13,085 nt of DNA, taken from Saprospiraceae bacterium. Its GTDB lineage: Bacteria; Bacteroidota; Bacteroidia; Chitinophagales; Saprospiraceae. This document shows, piece by piece, positions 5,855 through 11,889 of this stretch; within the stretch, counting starts at the first letter, position 1, and each line of letters starts with the position of its first letter. Location: positions 1 to 13,085 of the forward strand of contig JABWAJ010000234.1 in assembly GCA_013361075.1 (NCBI GenBank), in the 5' to 3' direction. The notes beneath the pieces were generated by a model. That model saw nothing but the letters and a program-made list of their open reading frames with translations. It was not told the origin of the DNA and made no database searches. A program made the position numbers and the translations under genes.

Positions 5855-6598
5855 ATGAAAAAAAACTTTACCCTGCTGCTCTTTGCCCTGCTGGGGTATT
5901 CCGGAATCAGCCATGCCTGTTCCTGCATTTACATTCCAACCTTTTGCGAAACCATTACCTACGGGAATAACGGGCAAATCGCTGATTATCTGAGTGTGTA
6001 TGCCGGTACGGTTTCCGCAGCCACCGACAGCGAAATTGAGTTGCTGGTTCAGGAAACCTATTTTGGGGAGTTCAATACCGGGCAAACCATCAGGCTGGCA
6101 AAAGGCTTTGGCGCCGACTGCGTTCTGGAATTAAGCAATTTTGCGGTCGGAGACACCTACATCATTGCCGCAAATAAGCATGAAAATACCTGGCGGCTGT
6201 CTGCATGCGGGATTACTTTTCTGAAAGTCCAAAACGGCGAAGTCATCGGGCCAATTGCCCCCGGCGTTTCCCGGGTTTCACTGGCCGAGTTTGTTTCCGA
6301 AGCCAACTGCGGCAATCTAACCGGTGGGAACGGCCTTGGTTTTCTCTTAAAAGTCAACCCAACGCTTACGTCCGGTGACGTCAACATTTCTACAAGCCTG
6401 GAGGTTGCGGTTCCCATCCAGGTTACTGTCTTCGACGCAGCGGGGCGGTTGGTGCATCAGGCCAAAGAATCCGCATTTACCGAAAATAAACCCATTGTTC
6501 TGGACATGGAAGCCTGGGCTGCCGGGATGTATTTTGTGCGCATGGACCTGCTGGGGCAACGAAAAACGGTGAAGGTGGTGAAGGTTGGGGCTCGGTAA
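5855..6598 (+). CDS. Secreted TIMP/netrin-like protein with T9SS type A sorting domain (paralog 1)
   Basis: This is a 247-residue exported protein. The signal peptide is MKKNFTLLLFALLGYSGISHA; cleavage after SHA would leave Cys22 at the mature N-terminus. The cysteine pattern C22-S-C24...C31, with later ADC, SAC and ANC cysteines, resembles TIMP/netrin (NTR) modules, in which an N-terminal CxC begins the fold. From about 165 on there is a type A type IX secretion sorting domain (VFDAAGRLVHQ..., GMYFVRM, KTVKVVKV), so the protein is predicted to cross the outer membrane through T9SS and be attached or released. The -3 residue is Ser, not Leu, so a lipoprotein is less likely. The exact role is unknown; protease inhibition is only suggested by the fold resemblance. 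It is the first of three tandem paralogs. Confidence 0.88.
   Translation: MKKNFTLLLFALLGYSGISHACSCIYIPTFCETITYGNNGQIADYLSVYAGTVSAATDSEIELLVQETYFGEFNTGQTIRLAKGFGADCVLELSNFAVGDTYIIAANKHENTWRLSACGITFLKVQNGEVIGPIAPGVSRVSLAEFVSEANCGNLTGGNGLGFLLKVNPTLTSGDVNISTSLEVAVPIQVTVFDAAGRLVHQAKESAFTENKPIVLDMEAWAAGMYFVRMDLLGQRKTVKVVKVGAR
6431..6582 (+). repeat. Near-identical sorting-domain DNA shared by three paralogs
   Basis: The same stretch recurs at 7241-7392 and 8054-8205. Copies 1 and 2 differ at only a few bases in about 150, and copy 3 at somewhat more, whereas the upstream domains of the three genes are only distantly alike. This points to gene conversion or module swapping at the secretion tag. Confidence 0.75.
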
Positions 6599-6605
6599 TT
6601 TGTCC

Positions 6606-6642
6606 ATCATCAATCATCAATCATGTAATCGTCAATCATCAA
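6606..6642. repeat. Heptamer repeat ATCATCA after paralog 1
   Basis: The units ATCATCA, ATCATCA, ATCATGTA, ATCGTCA and ATCATCA follow one another directly after the stop codon. The reverse complement (TGATGAT) appears at the ends of paralogs 2 and 3. Confidence 0.65.
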
Positions 6643-6667
6643 TACTTTACTTACTAAACACAACCGC

Positions 6668-7405
6668 ATGAAAAAATCCTTTACAATCCTGCTCTTCGCA
6701 CTGGCTGGCCTTTCGGGTAAAAGCCTTGCCTGCTCCTGTGCCGGCAGTGCTACCTTCTGCGAAGCCTTTGCAGGAATCAGCAATGCGCAGCAGCCCGTAA
6801 CGAACGTGCAGATTTACCTGGGAACGGTCTCCGCAATCAGCAGTACTACTGTCACGATGCTGATTGAAAAAACATACTTCGGCGAAGACCGAACCGCTCA
6901 AACACTGGCGATTGAAAGAGGAAGCAGCGCTCTTTGTATTTTAGAGCTTGATAATTTTCAACCCGGAGAAACCTTCATCATTGTCCCGCATAAAGGCGCA
7001 GATGGCTTATGGAGGTTGGGAACATGCGGTGTTTCGGTGCTGGAGGTCATCAACGGGAAAGTCAGAGGCCCCATCGCGCCGGGTGTTTCAATCGTTGAAC
7101 TGGCCCAATTTTCAACCATAGCCGACTGCGGAAACCTGGGCGAACTGGATCTTCCCATTCAGGTGAACCCAACCCTGACCTCCAACGAGGTAAACATCAC
7201 CACGAGGCTCCCGTCATCCGTTGCTATCCAGGTCACCGTTTTCGACGCGGCGGGGCGGTTGGTGCATCAGGCCAAAGAATCCGCATTTGACGAGAATAAA
7301 CCCATTGTTCTGGACATGGAGGCCTGGGCTTCCGGGATGTATTTTGTGCGCATGGACCTGCTGGGGCGTCGAAAAACGGTGAAGGTGGTGAAAATTGATG
7401 ATTGA
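6668..7405 (+). CDS. Secreted TIMP/netrin-like protein with T9SS type A sorting domain (paralog 2)
   Basis: This 245-residue protein has the same plan as paralog 1: signal peptide MKKSFTILLFALAGLSGKSLA, then C22-S-C24...C31, an NTR-like domain with ALC, GTC and ADC cysteines, and a type A sorting tail from about residue 160. The ATG at 6668 is preceded by AACACAACCGC, a leader identical to that of paralog 3, which suggests that these two copies arose from each other. The stop codon lies inside a TGATGAT heptamer repeat, so the last residues (KIDD) are encoded by repeat DNA. Function beyond export is unknown. Confidence 0.87.
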   Translation: MKKSFTILLFALAGLSGKSLACSCAGSATFCEAFAGISNAQQPVTNVQIYLGTVSAISSTTVTMLIEKTYFGEDRTAQTLAIERGSSALCILELDNFQPGETFIIVPHKGADGLWRLGTCGVSVLEVINGKVRGPIAPGVSIVELAQFSTIADCGNLGELDLPIQVNPTLTSNEVNITTRLPSSVAIQVTVFDAAGRLVHQAKESAFDENKPIVLDMEAWASGMYFVRMDLLGRRKTVKVVKIDD

Positions 7406-7408
7406 TGA
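7396..7408. repeat. TGATGAT heptamer overlapping the stop codon of paralog 2
   Basis: TGATGATTGATGA covers the last two codons and the stop. The same motif after paralog 3 is followed by the same GTGGGCTT string, so the 3' flanks of the two genes are related. Confidence 0.5.
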
Positions 7409-7468
7409 GGTGTGGGCTTACCCATTCCATGTTGGGGTTATTTTGTCAATCGTTTTAAACACAACCGC

Positions 7469-8218
7469 ATGAAAAAATCCTTTACCCTGCTGCTTGTTGC
7501 CTTGTTTGGCTGTTTGGCGAAAAGCCATGCCTGCGACTGTGCGACCTTGCCCTCTTTTTGCGAAAGCATTACCTTCGAAAACAACGGCCAAATCCAGGAC
7601 GGGCTTCATATTTATTTGGGAACCGTTTCTGCAAAAACCGGAATTGGCGTCAACCTGCTGGTTGAAAAAACGTATTTTGGAGATATGAATACTGGCCAGA
7701 ACCTAAGCTTAATAAGTGGCAACGGAGCCAATTGTATAGTCATGCTGGACAATTTTCAGGTTGGCGAACAATACCTCATTGCTGCCCGTCAAAGCAGCGA
7801 AAACACCTGGTATCTGTTAGATTGCGGTGTGTACTACCTGCGCGTGCAAAACGGAATGGTCAGTGGAGCAATCGCCCCCGGCGTTTCCACCGTTTCATTG
7901 GCTGATTTTCCCAATATGGCCAATTGCGGCAATTTGGTCGCTGGAAATGAATTGGATTTCCTGCTCAGGGTTGCCCCAACGCTTGCTGCTACTGCCGACG
8001 GCGTGAGCATTACCACACGCCTCCCGGCACCGGCTCCCATTCAGATTGCGGTTTTCGACGCGGCGGGGCGGTTGGTGCATCAGGCCAAAGAACCCGCATT
8101 TGACGAGAACAAACCCATTGTTTTGGACACGCAGACGTGGGCTTCCGGGATGTATTTTGTGCGGATGGACCTGCTGGGGCAACGAAAAGCAGTGAAAATT
8201 GTGAAGGTTGAGAGGTGA
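7469..8218 (+). CDS. Secreted TIMP/netrin-like protein with T9SS type A sorting domain (paralog 3)
   Basis: This 249-residue protein starts at the ATG at 7469. The frame opens 19 codons earlier (7412), but those residues precede a clear signal peptide (MKKSFTLLLVALFGCLAKSHA), and the leader AAACACAACCGC matches that of paralog 2, which fixes the start. The mature N-terminus would be C22-D-C24 with C31 in SFC. Later cysteines (ANC, LDC, ANC) match the paralogs. The tail is a type A T9SS sorting domain (VFDAAGRLVHQAKEPAF, GMYFVRM, KAVKIVKV). Its sorting-domain DNA is the most diverged of the three. It probably acts outside the cell, with the same unknown role as its neighbours. Confidence 0.88.
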   Translation: MKKSFTLLLVALFGCLAKSHACDCATLPSFCESITFENNGQIQDGLHIYLGTVSAKTGIGVNLLVEKTYFGDMNTGQNLSLISGNGANCIVMLDNFQVGEQYLIAARQSSENTWYLLDCGVYYLRVQNGMVSGAIAPGVSTVSLADFPNMANCGNLVAGNELDFLLRVAPTLAATADGVSITTRLPAPAPIQIAVFDAAGRLVHQAKEPAFDENKPIVLDTQTWASGMYFVRMDLLGQRKAVKIVKVER

Positions 8219-8232
8219 TGTATTTTTTTTAT

Positions 8233-8253
8233 TGATGATTGATCATTGATGAT
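8233..8253. repeat. TGATGAT heptamer repeat after paralog 3
   Basis: Three units, TGATGAT, TGATCAT and TGATGAT, run back to back about 14 nt after the stop codon, followed by GTGGGCTT as after paralog 2. They are the reverse-strand version of the ATCATCA array after paralog 1. Confidence 0.6.
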
Positions 8254-8299
8254 GTGGGCTTTCGCAACCCCAAAGGTATCGCGATGGATGATGAACACG

Positions 8300-8345
8300 C
8301 CCCGTCCCCCGTCCCCCGTCTACCGTCCACCGTCCACCGTCCACC
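8300..8345. repeat. Heptamer tandem repeat (CCCCGTC / CACCGTC)
   Basis: There are six full heptamers in phase: CCCCGTC three times, TACCGTC once and CACCGTC twice, then a partial CACC. All full units share the CCGTC core. The array sits between the secreted paralogs and the ribosomal promoter. Heptamer arrays like this are a known type of intergenic repeat in Bacteroidota and cyanobacteria and are prone to copy-number change. Confidence 0.8.
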
Positions 8346-8363
8346 AAAAAATCCCATTTTCCA

Positions 8364-8394
8364 TTTCACAATTCCGGCACAATGATTATCTTTG
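8364..8394 (+). promoter_or_regulatory. Bacteroidota-type promoter for rpsF-rpsR-rplI
   Basis: TATCTTTG at 8387-8394 is an exact match to the TAnnTTTG -7 box, and TTTC at 8364-8367 lies 19 nt upstream where TTTG is expected. Transcription would begin near 8400, just before the leader hairpin. Confidence 0.6.
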
Positions 8395-8402
8395 CGCCCG
8401 CT

Positions 8403-8450
8403 TTGCGTGGTTTTGATCCCTTCTGAAACGTTGGAAGGGTGGCTACGCAG
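8403..8450 (+). promoter_or_regulatory. Structured 5' leader of the rpsF operon
   Basis: A two-part hairpin can be drawn. The outer helix pairs 8403-8412 with 8441-8450 (10 pairs, four of them GU) and the inner helix pairs 8418-8423 with 8434-8439 (CCCTTC/GAAGGG), with a 10-nt loop. It begins right after the predicted transcription start and ends 29 nt before the rpsF ATG. The S6:S18 complex is known to bind its own mRNA leader in several bacteria; whether this structure matches that motif I cannot confirm. Confidence 0.45.
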
Positions 8451-8479
8451 CATTTTTTACCAATAACTATGTCTGATTA

Positions 8480-9079
8480 ATGAGAAATTATGAAGTGACT
8501 TTCATCGTAGACCCAGTGCTGTCGGGCGATGAAATTAAAGCGACAGCTCAGACATATGTCGATCGCCTTCAGGCAGAAGGAGCCACGATCGTTCATGTGG
8601 ATGAAATGGGATTGCGCGCCCTTGCGTACCCCATCAACCGACGTTCTTCGGGCGTCTATTACTGCATCGAATTCCAGATCACCACGGAAGGTGCTGCTTT
8701 CCTGACCGCTTTTGAGCTTTCGCTCAAGCGCGACGAACGCCTCCTGCGCTTCCTGACGGTGCAGTTGGATAAGTACGGTGTGAAGTACAACGACGATAAA
8801 CGCAAAGGCCTGATCGGCAGCAAGAAAAAAAGACAACCGGAACGCGTCTCAGCTGAGCGTACTGTGGAAGCTGCCCCTGCAAAAGCAGAAGCACCCGTAG
8901 TAGAAGCTGCGGTGGAAGCAGTTGCTGAACCCGTTGTGGAAGCAGCCGCAGCGCCTATTGCAGAAGCAGTAGCCGAACAACCGGTAACCGAAGCAGTTGC
9001 TGCAACAGAAGCGGTAGTAGAAACCGCTGAAGAAGTGGTAGCGGATGCTGCTGAAGAAACAACCGAAGAACAGGCGTAA
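8480..9079 (+). CDS. rpsF: 30S ribosomal protein S6 with long acidic tail
   Basis: This is a 199-residue protein. Residues 1 to about 115 are a standard S6 (MRNYEVTFIVDP at the start, with GLRALAYPINRRSSGVYYCI and ERLLRFLTVQLDKYG inside), which in the 30S subunit pairs with S18 on the platform. S6 is usually 95-140 residues long; here a basic linker (SKKKRQPER) leads into roughly 75 residues made almost only of Ala, Val, Glu, Pro and Thr. The tail is probably disordered and strongly negative. It is the first gene of the operon with rpsR and rplI, 30 bp before rpsR. Its ATG overlaps the stop of a 3-codon frame (ATG TCT GAT TAA). Confidence 0.97.
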   Translation: MRNYEVTFIVDPVLSGDEIKATAQTYVDRLQAEGATIVHVDEMGLRALAYPINRRSSGVYYCIEFQITTEGAAFLTAFELSLKRDERLLRFLTVQLDKYGVKYNDDKRKGLIGSKKKRQPERVSAERTVEAAPAKAEAPVVEAAVEAVAEPVVEAAAAPIAEAVAEQPVTEAVAATEAVVETAEEVVADAAEETTEEQA

Positions 9080-9109
9080 TCCTTCATTAACGATCAAAAA
9101 AAAATTGCA

Positions 9110-9376
9110 ATGGCAACCAGAGACGATATCAAGTTTCTAAGCAATCCCAAGATCGGCCAGAACCGCAAAAAATACTGCCGTTTCCGCCGGTTTGGCATCA
9201 AACATATTGATTACAAAGACGCCGACTTTTTGATCCAGTTTGTCAACGAACAGGGTAAAATTCTGCCGCGCCGCATCACGGGCAACTCGCTCAAGTACCA
9301 GCGGAAGGTTTCTACGGCTGTCAAGAGAGCGCGCCACCTGGCTTTGATGCCTTATGTGGCCGATTTGTTGAAGTAA
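9110..9376 (+). CDS. rpsR: 30S ribosomal protein S18
   Basis: This 88-residue protein matches S18 through its whole length: KKYCRFRRFGIKHIDYKD, then LPRRITGNSLKYQRKVSTAVKRARHLALMPY. S18 binds S6 and the central domain of 16S rRNA. The start is an ATG 30 bp after the rpsF stop, behind an A-rich leader. The single cysteine of the KYC motif is the only remnant of the zinc-binding cysteines found in some S18 paralogs. Gene order S6-S18-L9 without ssb in between is usual in Bacteroidota. Confidence 0.98.
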   Translation: MATRDDIKFLSNPKIGQNRKKYCRFRRFGIKHIDYKDADFLIQFVNEQGKILPRRITGNSLKYQRKVSTAVKRARHLALMPYVADLLK

Positions 9377-9407
9377 TTTTTTTTCAGCACGACAAAAACG
9401 CTTTGCC

Positions 9408-9854
9408 ATGGAAATCATTCTGTTGCAAGATATAGAAAAGGTAGGCCAGAAACACACCATCGCTACAGTTCGCGATGGCTATGGCCGCAACTACCTGATC
9501 CCGCAGGGGATGGCCCTCGTTGCCAATGCAAGCAACCGCCGCCAATTAGAGACCCTGAAACGCCGCGAAGGTGCTCAGGAGGCCAAATTGCTTGCCGATT
9601 ACCAAATCATTGCCGACAAATTGAAAAACTCGGTCTTGAGAATTGGCGCTAAAGTAGGCACCAGCGGTAAAATTTTCGGTAGTGTCACCAACGTTCAGCT
9701 CGCTACGGCGATCAAAGAACAAATGGATATTGACATCGATCGCAGAAAAATTCACCTCCCGGAAGATGTGAAGGAAGTTGGCACCTACGAGGCTGTCATT
9801 GACCTGCACAAAGCCATCGACTCGAAAGTAAAATTCGAAGTAGTAGCGGAGTAA
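9408..9854 (+). CDS. rplI: 50S ribosomal protein L9
   Basis: This 148-residue protein has typical L9 length. The N-terminal domain opens with MEIILLQDIEKVGQ and contains the family signature around DGYGRNYLIPQGMA. A connecting helix (about 40-75) and the C-terminal domain (KIFGSVTNVQLATAIKEQ...) follow. L9 binds 23S rRNA near the L1 stalk and influences frame maintenance. It is the last gene of the operon, 31 bp after rpsR, and is followed by a terminator at 9885-9921. Confidence 0.98.
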   Translation: MEIILLQDIEKVGQKHTIATVRDGYGRNYLIPQGMALVANASNRRQLETLKRREGAQEAKLLADYQIIADKLKNSVLRIGAKVGTSGKIFGSVTNVQLATAIKEQMDIDIDRRKIHLPEDVKEVGTYEAVIDLHKAIDSKVKFEVVAE

Positions 9855-9884
9855 TCCCGGGCGGTTTAAGTATGTAAAAACAGG

Positions 9885-9921
9885 AGACATCCCTGGCTTT
9901 CGGGCTTCGGGATGTCTTTTT
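9885..9921 (+). terminator. Rho-independent terminator of the rpsF-rpsR-rplI operon
   Basis: AGACATCCC (9885-9893) pairs perfectly with GGGATGTCT (9909-9917) around a 15-nt loop, and a run of T residues (9917-9921) follows. It starts 31 nt after the rplI stop codon. Confidence 0.88.
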
Positions 9922-9951
9922 GCATTTAAGTTAACGAGACTATCGCCGGGA

Positions 9952-10422
9952 TCACCGGTTCAAAATTCCTTCCAAATCTGCCGGTGAATAGTGAATGGAT
10001 TTTAAGGTTTTGTGGTCGGAGGTGCGGTGCACTAAATAATACGGACCTTCCTGGCGGATATAAGCCTCCACGCCGTGTGTTTCGAGGTAGTGCTGCACGG
10101 TGGCTTCGGCTTCCTCCAAGGTTTTGCAGGTTTTGCTCATATTGGAGCGCTGCACTTCATCAAACAGGCTTTTGAATTTGTCGCCGAGCCCGAATTCCAG
10201 CACAGCACCCGACAAAACGTATTGAATGTCGCAAAGGGCATCGGCCACCGCGACGATGTCGTTTTGTTCGATGGCTTCTTTCAATTCCTCCAGTTCTTCC
10301 GCAATCAGCGATACGCGCAGCCGGCAGCGAACTTCGGCAGGAATGAGTGGTTCCGGTTCGATGGGATGCCCGAAAGTGCGGTGAAATTCGGCAACCTGAC
10401 GCAGTGCGTCCAATTTTTCCAT
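9952..10422 (-). CDS. MazG/PRA-PH-like nucleotide pyrophosphohydrolase
   Basis: This 156-residue protein begins at the ATG at 10422. The frame also has a GTG at 10437, but that overlaps a promoter-like TACTTTTG, so the ATG is preferred. The region from about 30 to 95 has the all-alpha NTP pyrophosphohydrolase pattern: RVSLIAEELEELKEAI supplies the EExxE metal ligands, and ADALCDIQYVLSGAVLEFGL supplies the D..D pair. Members cleave nucleoside triphosphates (dUTP-like, damaged or phosphoribosyl-ATP substrates) to monophosphate and pyrophosphate. The his operon is not nearby, so a house-cleaning role is more likely than histidine synthesis. A C-terminal part of about 50 residues (YYLVHRTSDHKTLKSI...) extends beyond the catalytic domain. 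It follows the TolC-like gene by 30 bp on the same strand. Confidence 0.8.
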   Translation of the reverse strand: MEKLDALRQVAEFHRTFGHPIEPEPLIPAEVRCRLRVSLIAEELEELKEAIEQNDIVAVADALCDIQYVLSGAVLEFGLGDKFKSLFDEVQRSNMSKTCKTLEEAEATVQHYLETHGVEAYIRQEGPYYLVHRTSDHKTLKSIHYSPADLEGILNR

Positions 10423-10436
10423 GGTGCAGTTTTGCA

Positions 10437-10444
10437 CAAAAGTA
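10437..10444 (-). promoter_or_regulatory. Possible -7 box upstream of the pyrophosphohydrolase gene
   Basis: The minus strand reads TACTTTTG here, an exact TAnnTTTG match ending 14 nt before the ATG. No TTG was found at the -33 spacing, so this is a weak call. If used, the transcript would have a leader of about 10 nt or less and the gene would be partly independent of the efflux genes. Confidence 0.3.
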
Positions 10445-10452
10445 GTTTTTTT

Positions 10453-11868
10453 CTACCAATTGATCCGGCCGGCAGCCCACCCTGTTTTGAGACGGTTTTT
10501 CTGAAAATCAACGCGCAGGCCAACTAATTTGATCTGGGCTTCGATCAGCTTTTGTTCGCGGGTATTGACCAGAAAAATAGAACTTTCTCCCAATTGAAAC
10601 CGGGTGGTTTCTGCTTCCAGTAAGCTGCGGTAATTGGTCACAATACTTTCATACACAACAATTTGCTGTTGTGCGTTTTGCCATTCGTTGTATGCCTGGC
10701 GCACTTTGTTGGCGATTTCGAGCTGTTTTTGCAGAAGCCCCAGACTTGCTTCTGATACCTTTAACCGGGTAAGTTCCAGTTTGCCGCGTTCTTTCCGCAG
10801 AAAGAGGGGAAAACTGAAGTTCAGGCCCCACTTGAAGTTTTGGAGCAGGAGCCCGTTCAGTCCGTCGCCCGGGCCGCTTCCCATCCGGAAGCCATCACCC
10901 AGCAGGTTGTATTCCACATCCACGCGCGGTTTAAAAGCCTCCAGCGCAAGGCGTCGGTCAACGTCCAGCTGGGCCAGTTTAAACTGGTATGCCTGCAATT
11001 GGGGGTGCTGGTTTTGGGCCAGCAGTACCAGGTCTTCCAGGCCGGAAACAGGCAAACCGGTATTGAATGTGTCCGGCAGGGGCGGAGAAACATTCCCGGC
11101 AAGGGCAAGGGGTGTTTCGTTCTCATCCCAGAGAAAATTGGACAGGGCAAACCCCGCATTCTGGTAATCCAATACGGCCTGGTTGCGCTCAAACATCCAG
11201 TTTTGTACCTGAACAAGGGCCTCAAGGGTGTCTGTTGCAGGCCGGTCGCCCTGTTCAAAACTTTCCACGATCCCCTCCAGGCGCTCCTGCGACAACCTCA
11301 GTGCCTGCTCAATCGCCCGGAGTTTCCCAAAGGCTTTTACCCATTCCCAATACGCAATCCCGGCCTCCAGCAGGAGGTTATTGACAGCTTCAAGGCGTTG
11401 GGCCTCGTTTGCGTTTTGGAGGATTCTGGCTTTTTGCAGGGTTGCCCGGCGTTCGTCAATGAACAAACCCTGACCAAGGGTCGCTTTTACCCCCACGACA
11501 GCTTGTCCGGCAGCAGGCAGTGCATTTTCCGGATTGGTACGGATACCGCTGGCCGTTGTAAAAAGTCCTTTCAATTCCAGGCCGTACAGGGTTGGGATTT
11601 TTACTCCGCTTTCGGTGAGTGTGTAATAATTTTTCCCGTCGAATGACTTTTGGGTCACGTCCGATACCAGTTTGGGGTCGAAGCCGCCGCGCGCTTCCAG
11701 CAGACTGGCTGCCGCACTCGCAGGGAGCAGGTTGGCCTGGAGCACCAACGGATGATAGGCACTGATCCACTGAAAGTAGCGCTCCGGGGTGAGCGTCAGG
11801 GTGGAATCTTGCGCTGCAAGGACCGCGGAGAACAGGAGACCCGAAAAAAGCAGGAGATACGGTTTCAT
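10453..11868 (-). CDS. TolC-family outer membrane efflux protein
   Basis: This 471-residue protein is typical of the family in length. A signal peptide (MKPYLLLFSGLLFSAVLAA) precedes two OEP-type repeats rich in long helices: the first around ATLQKARILQNANEAQRLEAVNNLLLEAGIAYWEW, here split by length, and the second around LELTRLKVSEASLGLLQKQL and IANKVRQAYNEWQNAQQQI. TolC proteins are trimeric channels that cross the outer membrane and periplasm and work with a membrane fusion protein and an inner membrane transporter. The gene starts 21 bp after the HlyD-like gene, so the two surely form one export unit. The substrate cannot be read from the sequence. Confidence 0.93.
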   Translation of the reverse strand: MKPYLLLFSGLLFSAVLAAQDSTLTLTPERYFQWISAYHPLVLQANLLPASAAASLLEARGGFDPKLVSDVTQKSFDGKNYYTLTESGVKIPTLYGLELKGLFTTASGIRTNPENALPAAGQAVVGVKATLGQGLFIDERRATLQKARILQNANEAQRLEAVNNLLLEAGIAYWEWVKAFGKLRAIEQALRLSQERLEGIVESFEQGDRPATDTLEALVQVQNWMFERNQAVLDYQNAGFALSNFLWDENETPLALAGNVSPPLPDTFNTGLPVSGLEDLVLLAQNQHPQLQAYQFKLAQLDVDRRLALEAFKPRVDVEYNLLGDGFRMGSGPGDGLNGLLLQNFKWGLNFSFPLFLRKERGKLELTRLKVSEASLGLLQKQLEIANKVRQAYNEWQNAQQQIVVYESIVTNYRSLLEAETTRFQLGESSIFLVNTREQKLIEAQIKLVGLRVDFQKNRLKTGWAAGRINW

Positions 11869-11889
11869 AGCAGAAAATATCAGATGGTC

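Noticed and set aside
7412..7468. N-terminal extension of paralog 3
   Set aside because: The 19 extra codons precede a clear signal peptide, and the start leader at 7469 is identical to that of paralog 2.
8659..9087. Ser/Ala/Thr-rich minus-strand frame opposite rpsF
   Set aside because: It is the mirror of the low-complexity S6 tail; rpsF is certain on the plus strand.
10840..11646. 268-residue plus-strand frame opposite the TolC-like gene
   Set aside because: Antisense shadow of a well supported gene, with no recognisable domain or signal.
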